From NCBI GenBank assembly GCA_944548615.1, contig OX155976.1, positions 1,616,474 to 1,680,473 of the forward strand: a stretch of 64,000 nucleotides of DNA. Reading direction: 5' to 3'. This document shows positions 55,855-64,000 of the stretch, one piece after another. The notes below the pieces were generated by a model. It had not been told where the DNA came from and searched no databases. It saw only the letters and a program-made list of their open reading frames with translations. Within the stretch, counting starts at the first letter, position 1. Each line of letters opens with the position of its first letter. The DNA is from Micropterix aruncella (taxonomy: Eukaryota > Arthropoda > Insecta > Lepidoptera > Micropterigidae). Made by a program: the position numbers and the translations under genes.

Positions 55855-56030
55855 GGAAGAGATGGTTCCTAACGGTTTCGCGCAGCGTGGGTGGTGTTGG
55901 CTAATTGCTATGTCACCATGGCCTGCCCAACGGTTTAACTTCTATCTTATAGCCTCCTAGTATAACGACTTCTTCCACGGCTGTAATCTGCAGTCGGGGG
56001 CGATTGTGATCAGAAGTTTTCGGATTTGGG
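55855..56030 (-). repeat. family B repeat fragment
   Basis: Matches 27,830-27,990: GGGTGGTGTTGGCTAATTGC, CCATGGCCTGCCCAACGG, CTGCAGTCGGGGGCGATTG and TGATCAGAAG. Confidence 0.6.
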
Positions 56031-56130
56031 GGAACTGAATTAGGTTATTGCGATAACTAGAATGTTTTTTACTTATAGTTTAATTTGGAGGATAGAGTAA
56101 ACATATGCAGAAATATTGGTACATATATCC

Positions 56131-57772
56131 GGGAGTTAATGGGCCCTTTCTGAGTTGGCCACGAAGACCCATTCTGTTCAGGGTTGGTCACACTCACGGG
56201 TCAACACCTATCCGACGGCCTCCACGCATGAAGTGCGAGCCTGGGTAAGACTCTGGCCTTATGGTTAGTTTTCCCTGGGAATCAACCTTCTGGCGCTCCT
56301 GGACGGTCTGCGCACCGTGCGGCGTAAACCAATCGACTGTGCACTCTGACTAACAGTCGGGGGAGTCAGGAAGCAGTACTGTTTCATTTAGAGCGGTGGT
56401 GGTTGCGGACCTTACGGCGACTGCTTTTGAAACGACCATAGGCTACCGGGTCGTTCTCCAGAAATGTGGAAATCCGGCGTCCTTTCACTGATTTCAAAGA
56501 ATGTAATTTTTTATTCTTATTTTTTTTTAATATTTTTTTTTTGTAGATATTGAAGAGCACTGTATAACAGTGTAAAAGTTTTTTAAATATCTGTCATAGA
56601 AAAAAAGATAAACGCCTTTGAAATACAAATTGGCGACGGTAATTTGAAATCGTGGCGAGGGTAATTAGGATAACGGTAATTATGATTTGATGGTTTTTAT
56701 TTTTTTAGGGCTACTTTTACTATAAAACTAAAAAGTAATGCTAGAAAAATGTTAACGTCAACAAACTTAATAATAAATAATATTCACCACAACTCCACCA
56801 TGTAACACGCACTTTAATTTCGCTGCGAAGGTAATTATGAAATAACCGCAAATTGCAACTTTTCTCCAAAATTAGACGTACCGTGCAATTTATCGACAAA
56901 AGTAGGCGCAGCCGATAGGTCCGCTCTAGATCAGTGCAAAGGGCACACTGGGGTAAACTTTATAGCAAACGCCTTCTAGTGATTGGCGTAATAATTAGTG
57001 ATGTGCGACGTTTTGAAAACTGGCAACGGTAATTTGAGAAATTGTGGTGACATTGGTTCGGAACGTTATAAACGGTATAAAATATGAAATATGATTTATT
57101 AAAACCATATAAAATAAAGCTTTTGGAATCGTAGTTTATGGATACATAAGTTAAACAGCTCTATTATTTACAAGTGTGGAATGCCATTTACTCGAAAGTC
57201 GAAAAATGGAGAAAGGGACAGGGACGGTAATTAGAGTTTCATGGTTTCACATTTTTTTTCAGGACCTTCAATTATGATTAAGCCACATGTTAAATATTCC
57301 AAAGTTAGAGGTACTTTAGTTCTACATGTAAAAAAATATTAGAATACTATGGGACATCGGGAACATAGTTATTCATGCCGGAACCGTGTTTTTCCCAATA
57401 TTTGGAGAACCACCCTACCCGATCCTGGGTGAACAGCCGGGCAAAGGACACTGTGGTCCGCGATAGATACGGTAAACACCGTTTCACCGCTTCGTAAGGG
57501 AGAGACCGCGCAAGCGACCTCGAACTCGTAACCAATCGAGAGACCGGAGTAATCTGGTCACAAATGGAAGTAAGGGCGTGAGTGTAGGCCCGCCGGGTAT
57601 CACTCCTGGCTATCTCGCGGTTAAGGCGTTGGCCTCTTACGGGCTTGTGGCGTAGCTAGACGGTGGATTGTTTTGTCCTCAAGTCTCCTGCGCTCACTCC
57701 AGGGAGATAGAACGACTAATCGTTAAAACTTCCTGAGGTGACGGGCTCGCCCGCTGTAGTCGACAGCCCTAG
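56131..57772 (-). mobile_element. SINE-like element with a 15-bp target duplication, interrupted by a TIR element
   Basis: Flanked by perfect direct repeats TTGGTACATATATCC (56,116-56,130 and 57,773-57,787). Removing the inserted 968-bp element and its 4-bp target copy leaves about 670 bp, the family's full length. One of the youngest copies, close to those at 28.0 and 63.4 kb. Confidence 0.85.
56448..57415. mobile_element. 968-bp TIR element with TACC target duplication
   Basis: Its ends are GGGTCGTTCTCCA and, inverted, GGGTGGTTCTCCA. TACC is present on both sides (56,444-56,447 and 57,416-57,419), and the uninterrupted site GGCTACCCGATCC is known from other SINE-like copies, so the borders are exact. 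AT-rich, with no transposase. It carries GGTAATT words inside (for example GACGGTAATTTGAAATCGTG). Superfamily not assigned. Confidence 0.8.
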
Positions 57773-57829
57773 TTGGTACATATATCCAGTATTAAAAATT
57801 GGACATTAATAATAAAAATATGCCATATC

Positions 57830-58560
57830 AATAACTAAGAATGAGTGAATCCTTAAACTGAAAAAAAATATATAAACATCTAATTCAAATATTTCAAGTG
57901 TAAATTTAAAAAAATAAAATAAAAAAGCAACCCACAAAAATAATATTAAAATCTAAAAATCAGCCCAAATATCAAAAAATCCAAAACAAAATAATTATGA
58001 TTATGTTATAAAAAAATGGCATTGTTGTAAAAAAAACGAATCATAATAAAAATATCGGAAAATTGATCGAAATAGAATAATGTATAAAGTTAGACATAAA
58101 TATCAAAATATTAAAAAAACTGTAATTTTTTGAAATGTAATTATAGTATTGAGGATACTTAAGTTATCCTCAATGGTATATATTTTTTGTATCATAGAAA
58201 AGTTTTCTCATCATTAATAGTAATCGGTTTCGTTTTATCATCTTTACTAATAAACGCTTTTCCAGAATGAACCCAAACATATTTATAGCCATTTTCTCTG
58301 GCAAAAACTTTAGCCAGACTTAGCTGACATTTTGTTATTTTAGTGATATTTTTAGTTACATATATAAGTGTAGCGTTGCAAAAGATCCCTATAACATTTG
58401 TATTTAATTTTCTTCTATCGACTTTACATGTTTGGTCATGGTTTTTTGCTTCCTGTAAGAAAAAATACGTTTTGCAAAATTTTACTGATACAGATCTTGG
58501 TTTCTTCCGCGACTTTTTGCTGAAATTTCTTGAGTTTTTACTTTCGCGGCCCACCAACCG
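57830..58560 (-). pseudogene. retroelement fragment with FP25K-like C-terminal motif and A-rich 3' region
   Basis: The minus-strand frame at 58,557-58,192 ends KYVWVHSGKAFISKDDKTKP and TINDEKTFL. YVWV..G..F.. followed by KDD and IN.E resembles the C-terminal segment shared by many insect retroelement ORF1-type proteins and the baculovirus FP25K family, as I recall it. The AT-rich sequence downstream (58,190-57,830) resembles the complement of 29,000-29,370. Confidence 0.4.
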
Positions 58561-59745
58561 ATCAGGAAGGATTGTGAACGCGCTAAAATTGGTTTTCGAG
58601 ATGAAGACGGACTATCAATGTTGAGCCCCCCTGAGATGATTAGGACCATTTCCATATTGAAGTACGTATGTATGTATGTCTGTCTGTCTGTCTGTATGTA
58701 CATTCGATGTATATTCGATGCCGTATTCTTGCATGGGTTGGTAAATAATTCCATCGATGCGAACGCGATTTTGGAGCGCATTCAATTTTATGTTCCTCCC
58801 CGCCCTGTTCGATCGCATCGACTATTTCATCTTCCTGTGGTGAAAACCAACGCATCTCAAAATGAATTTCTCTACAGAGCGTGTCATAGATATAATACAG
58901 ATTTTTTAAGTGTGCACATTTTACATTCATCAAAAACCTCTTATAAGAACTCAATAAAAAAAAATCTAGAGTCTATCTGGATGATCATAAAACATTTATA
59001 CATATTATATTTCATTTAATTTAGTTCAAGGACATAATTTTATCTCAAGTATATTAATTATAATACCTATATATCATACCTAATATTAAATATAAATATA
59101 TTTATATACATACATAATATATTTTTATCTATTTTGTCTCTACCTTTCACCTCACTTCCCATCCTTATTCCCCCCATTCTCAAGCGGAAACAATATAAAA
59201 TGATATCGCGTTCATATTGTATACTTTATATCCGGAATCATATTAATGGATTTTTGTGACTTTGAAATAGGTTTTTATTGCATTGTATGTAGTTCTGTTT
59301 GGTTCCAGAATAAAATAAAATAAAATAAAAATAAAATAAATAAAATATATGTATGGATTCCTCCACCATATCGCCCTGAAATTCGGTATGCAGGCATCAT
59401 TTGGTCATGGCGAGAGTTGAAAAGATTGTGGTTCAAATCGCTCCACCAGGGGAGTGAACTAGTCATATATCATCCTCGAAATATTGGGCTTAGGGACTTG
59501 ATATTTGGTACACAGAGGCCTTGTTGGGCCAAAATCACATAGTGGTTAGTTTCGGTACGAATATCTTATATACAAGCTGCACTTATAATAATTAAACTCC
59601 GCCTTATAATGGAACCCAACCGGGTCCGACCGCCCACCGAGAGAGGGCGCTCATCAATTTCATTTATGAAATTAATATTCAGATGAAATCAGTCTTTGTC
59701 TACTTACCGGGAAAATCTTAGGGGGTGACACAACGATTTTTTAAA
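58540..59745 (+). repeat. TCTG/TATG transposon family, copy 4, split by a LINE
   Basis: The left part (58,540-58,695) ends in a GTATGTATGTCTGTCTGTCTG-type microsatellite. The right part (59,345-59,745) has CACCATATCGCCCTGAAATT, CATTTGGTCATGGCGAGAGT and TAGGGGGTGACACAACGATT. A LINE 3' fragment (about 58,700-59,340) sits in the microsatellite; its frame reads ILERIQFYVPPRPVRSHRLF. Confidence 0.6.
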
Positions 59746-59749
59746 AATG

Positions 59750-60400
59750 TCGATAGTCTGTATGTTTTATTAAGTTGTGTTTATCGAACCGAACACTATT
59801 GGTACACCATTAATAAGCATTAGTCAAACGTTATTTTATTCAGCCAATATGTGTTACTGTTCAAAGCGTTATTTCAATGCTATATCTAAGTTAGAAGTTA
59901 ATCGCCAAAACAACGTTTATGGGACTCATGTAGGAGGATCTCAAGGGTTCGAATGATTACAGATACAAACAATAAATGAATGATAATCTAAACTAGATCG
60001 AGACAGATACACAAATGGGAAACACATAAGATGGAAGTATATGTACTGAATATTTGTATTACCACATATTTTTGATTTTCTATGTTAGTCACAGGCTATT
60101 CTGCGACCTAGGGTCACCTAAGGGTACATGTAAAAGTTATCTACAATTCACTCATTTTCTAACCTCCGCTTGCAGCTCGCCTGGCCTGCCGCGTTTCTTT
60201 TGAGACAGGAAAAAAGGAAACATTAAACATTTAAGTGAGACAAGGATTGTATAGTTGTGTGTTTCTCTTCCTCGACCTGTAAAACAACCTAGCTTCGCTA
60301 ATCCTCAGATATAAAGTAATGAAATAATGAGTAATAAAATGAAGTGTTTCTAAAGAGGTAGAAAGGAGATATAAGCTTCGTTTCAACAGTGCAGGCGAGA
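59750..60400. other. upstream sequence, nothing recognised
   Basis: AT-rich; no gene or repeat was identified. Confidence 0.35.
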
Positions 60401-60870
60401 GTTGCTTCTAGTCTTGCTTTTTCTATGCGTATTTTTACCTTCTTATCGTCAACAACCTCCCCGGGTCGCAGCTTGGTGTTCTGTCGCCATGGAAACAGAA
60501 AATACGACTAAAACCGCGTCCTTTGCGTTCGCGCGAAGCAGAAACGCGCGATTCGATCGTTCGACCGAATCGCACGTTTCTGCGCAAATGGGATAGTCGC
60601 TTTACAAAACATGTGCATGTGCCGCTCGATTCGGAGTGTTAGTGGTTTTGTGAACTGAAAATCGTGTGTTAGGCGGTGCTCTGTGATCAACCAAATTGTG
60701 TGTGTGTGTGTATGTGTGGGTGTATTTTTTCAAAAAGAACAAAACAGTGTGCAGTTTTTTCGAACTCGCGCGATTCGAAGTCGCGGAGTTCGCAATTCTG
60801 AATCGTTCAGTGAGAAAAATATTACCAAATATTCTATAATCAGCTGCCCTCAAATGATAAAACGGTGCAA
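60400..60870 (+). promoter_or_regulatory. CpG-rich candidate promoter and non-coding first exon
   Basis: This stretch is CpG-rich, has a perfect X-box GTCGCCATGGAAAC (60,483-60,496), a 16-bp-arm hairpin (60,540-60,581) and leader-like GTGTTAGTGGTTTTGTGAAC text. It ends at a strong donor, CAAC|GTGAGTAAT, with the junction near 60,872. That would suit the start of a plus-strand gene lying to the right. No coding sequence was found in it. Confidence 0.35.
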
Positions 60871-60879
60871 CGTGAGTAA

Positions 60880-62380
60880 TCCCTATTTAAGAAAAAGAAA
60901 CTTTAAAGATATAAGGCAAACTATAGACTCTGAAAACAGCAAATGATTCGGAATAATTTAAACGTCTTCCGATAGAGCGCCGCGCACGAATTTTTTATTC
61001 GATAAAGCAAAAAAACCGGATTATTCGAAAAAAATCGTAGATAAAAAGATAGATAATTAAATTATCTTTAAAATATTGCAGGTTTCATAATAATACGCCA
61101 GATAGTATTTGCGTAGTAGTCGTTTTTGTGTTCGGTTAGACCTAATTTCACAAATTAATTACACTATGTAATATAAACAAAATCTAAAATATTCAAAGCT
61201 AAGAATATTAGGAAAATGTTCTTGTTTAACATATATTTTTTTCGAATCGTAAGTATTACTCGTTTAGACTTAATTATCAGTTCAAAATCATTAATTTTCG
61301 TTAATAAATTTCTTCATTCGGTCGCCGCGATGGCCTACTAGGCCCGCGATAAAAGCTATGCAATAGCTTAAAATATTTTACCGGAAAAAATCGAATAAGA
61401 GGTATTAAAAAAATTGCTGCAACTTAGAGTTACAGCGTTTTATACTAACAAGCGAGTACTAAATCATCGGATGAGCAAAGGTTCTTCCAAAACAATGCAA
61501 GCTCAGGTTATATTGTTTTATCGTTAGAGATTTTGTGTGTATCAAAAACGATTAGATCTTTTTATATATTTTACTAAGATCTGACAAATCTAAGAAATTA
61601 ACAAGACGTCAATTATTAATATTTTTTGGATTATATAATATTATTTGTATTAACCTATGATTCCTTTAAATGTGATTTTAATTAGTTATTAAAATCTTGA
61701 TACAGTTTCGATTCAATTTGATTAATTATTTTTAATTGGTTGCTGTAAGTAAATCTCAAAATTACCAGTACAAGTTATAATTATTATTCTCATAAACGAA
61801 ATATAAATTGTTGTGTAATTACTATACTACTGTACACGTCTGGCGGAGAAATATCAAGGGGAAAAATATACATATAATAAGTGAAACACGGAGTATTCTG
61901 TGGCAGTCACCATTTATATATTTTCAATCTATTTATAAAGTTTTTATTTTATAATAAGCTTATTTTTTAATAATTACTTTTTGTATATTAATAATTAGTT
62001 TCTTGTTTACAATAATTTATTGTATTTGAAATTGTACGCCTTTAGGCAAATTGTATCGAACCATTTCGTAACAAAACATCTGTATTTCTGATATACAGTT
62101 ATACAATAAAGATCTGTCTATCTATTATTGTCTATCTATTAATGTAACGATAACTTGTAAATTTCCAAAAATTGTTTGATAATTTACAAACGCTGCAGCC
62201 ATCAAAGCTGCAGCATTGTATAATATTAAATATGAGTTTTAAAAGGGAATTGTAAAAATAATAAATAGCTACAGATAGTATATAGTACATCTCTGTGAAG
62301 GAAATTGAATAGGCTGTATTTTGTTTGTATACACTTGTATACCCTCTTCGGTAACGATACTTATCAATCAGGCGGCCGGA
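60880..62380. other. AT-rich sequence with a LINE-like 3' end
   Basis: Nothing was recognised except an AATAAAG plus TCTA repeats at 62,105-62,140 (CAATAAAGATCTGTCTATC), similar to LINE 3' ends elsewhere in the window, and a small GCTGCAGC palindrome pair at 62,192-62,213. Confidence 0.4.
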
Positions 62381-62386
62381 TATTTA

Positions 62387-62463
62387 TAACATCACGTGGC
62401 ACTACTCAGGCGGTAACCCATCCAAGTAATGACCACGCACGATGCTGCCTAACTTCGGTGATC
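62387..62463 (-). pseudogene. 5S rRNA-derived fragment (3' two-thirds)
   Basis: On the minus strand it reads GATCACCGAAGTTAGGCAGC, ATCGTGCGTGGTCATTACTT, GGATGGGTTACCGCCTG, which is 5S rRNA from about nucleotide 41 to the 3' end with scattered changes. Box A, the intermediate element and box C are all represented. The first ~40 nt are absent. It is either a 5S pseudogene or the head of a 5S-derived SINE. Confidence 0.8.
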
Positions 62464-62469
62464 TACAGG

Positions 62470-63435
62470 AAGTTTGGGTTTATAATTCAAAAAGTCATTA
62501 AAAATTCAATGTTTTTTTTTAATTAGATTTCTTAATAACAATATTTGTTTACAATATACCAGTTTTTTTTTCATAAGAGACCCATTTAGGAACCTTTTTT
62601 TGCATTTTAAATTATAGGAAAAATTAACGTATCACGTACGCTTTGTGTGTTTCGGTTTTTTAGTTTTTTGTACTTGAACGTACGGGATACAGATTCGTAT
62701 GAGCGGATTCGTTGCATTCGGGCGATAATAAAGCGTACGTATCACGTACGTTCGTATAGGTAGGGTGGTTAAAATCGACTACGGAGATTACTCTATTTCT
62801 TACTTGTGTTGCAACGTTAAGTTATTTGAGGGCAGAATGGGCGCTTTTTTTCACTGAATTATCCAAGAATGTAACAAGTTACAGTGCCAAAACGTGAGAG
62901 ACTGCGTGTTCAGCCCTATAGTTGTTATGTTATGATAAATTATCCTGCACAGCTTTCCCTGACCCGAATTAGACCAAAAAAAAATCGAGACGACATTGTG
63001 AGTAAAGACACAAAAGAACAATCATTCCGTTTCGTGCCAATTTCTGTCTGGTTTTGTACACAGGCCTTAGATTTTTCGAACTTCTCCTTGTATGCCTTTA
63101 CCTTTTTCTCTTCCAATACCTCGCCTGGCCTTAATCTCCTCTGACTCTGTGAACGTACATACACGGAGTGAAAATCGAAATTCACGGAAGAATGAATGGA
63201 CATTTTGGGCCCACTCTTCAATCTCTCCAATAGCTATAAATCATGAAATCGAAGACTTATCTAGTTGAGGAGCCAGCGACAAGAAAGTGCATGAGTTTTG
63301 TAAAAGCTGATACTATCAGATCAGTAAGTATTTTGACAATAGAATACCGGGGTAGAGTCAGTAGGCCAGATTTCGGGATGTCATTAAAGAAGTCGAAACA
63401 AATGGTCAGACTGTCTTACAATAGAACGCCCGACG
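62470..63435. other. unassigned sequence, weak exon-like frame
   Basis: 62,628-62,750 has CGTATCACGTACG twice. A minus-strand frame at about 63,143-62,990 follows an acceptor-like TTCACAG and reads RRLRPGEVLEEKKVKAYKEK and FEKSKACVQNQTEIGT. It is charged and could be an exon or transposon debris. A donor-like ATCA|GTAAGTATT is on the plus strand at about 63,324. Confidence 0.3.
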
Positions 63436-63440
63436 TCAGC

Positions 63441-64000
63441 AACTTGGGTTGTCGACTACAGCGGGCGAGCCCGTCACCTCAGGAAGTTTTAACGATTAGT
63501 CATTCTATCTCCCTGGAGTGAACGTAGAAGACTTGGGGACAAAACAATCCACCATCTAGCTACGTCACAAGTCCGTAAGAGGCCAACGCCTTAACCGCGA
63601 GATAGCCAGGAATGTTACCCGGCGGGCCGACACTCACGCCCTTACTTCCAATTGTGACCAGATTCCTCCGGTCTCTCGATTGGTTACGAGTTCGAGGTCG
63701 CTCGCGCGGTCCTCTCCTTTTCGACGCGGTGAAACGGTGTATACCGAATCTATCGCCGACCACAGCGTCCTTTGCCCGGCTGTTCACCCAGGATCGGATG
63801 ACCGATGGTCGTTTCAAGAGCAGTCGCCGTAAGGTACGCTACCACCCCCCGCTCTATAGGAAACAGTACTGCTTCCAGACTCCCCCGGCTGTTAGTCAGA
63901 GTGCACAGTCGATTGGCTTACGCCGCACGGTACGCAGACCGTCCAGGAGCGCCAGAAGTTTGATTCCCAGGGGAAACGCACTTCATGCGTGGAGGCCGTC
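63441..64000 (+). mobile_element. SINE-like element, runs off the right end
   Basis: Starts AACTTGGGTTGTCGACTACA and matches the 28.0-kb copy closely up to the edge of the window, apart from a ~55-bp deletion near 63,975 (GGGGAAACGCACTTCATGCG). Confidence 0.85.

Overview
The window is from an insect nuclear genome, most probably a moth or butterfly. The evidence for Lepidoptera is indirect: an AT-rich background, one long muscle gene with large transposon-filled introns, Helitrons ending in the CTAG-T form common in that order, Penelope-like elements, and TTAA-flanked piggyBac-type non-autonomous elements. Nothing bacterial or viral was recognised.

The only confidently identified host gene is bt (bent), encoding projectin, the insect twitchin/titin-like giant muscle protein. 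It lies on the minus strand and runs out of the left end. Nineteen coding exons were assembled between 47,654 (ATG) and 178. Every boundary is GT...AG, the phases match throughout, and the exons join into one open frame of 3,282 nt (1,094 codons). The encoded part starts with a short leader, then Ig, a charged linker of the '[10 protein letters not shown]' type, five more Ig domains, and then the projectin core pattern Fn3-Fn3-Ig-Fn3-Fn3. The remaining core repeats and the kinase lie outside, to the left. A TATA-like element about 150 bp upstream of the ATG is a candidate promoter for this isoform.

The introns and the 16 kb upstream of the ATG are mostly mobile DNA. The main classes are: (i) a GC-rich SINE-like family of about 660 bp with 14-16 bp target duplications, in several nested insertions; (ii) non-LTR retrotransposon fragments, including an R2-like piece with a restriction-like endonuclease; (iii) Penelope-like elements with a GIY-YIG domain and inverted ends; (iv) Helitrons, one with a helicase C-terminus; (v) several TIR elements (piggyBac-like TTAA, a 1.7-kb element with ~100-bp TIRs, a mariner-like MITE, and three unassigned ones); (vi) palindromic, tandemly repeated units at the 5' ends of bt introns. 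Many repeat boundaries lie within about 50 bp of bt splice donors.

Upstream (48-64 kb) no further bt exon was recognised. A CpG-rich stretch at 60.4-60.9 kb carries a perfect X-box, a strong hairpin and a good splice donor on the plus strand, so it may be the promoter and first exon of a neighbouring gene running rightwards. A 5S-rRNA-derived fragment lies at 62.4 kb.
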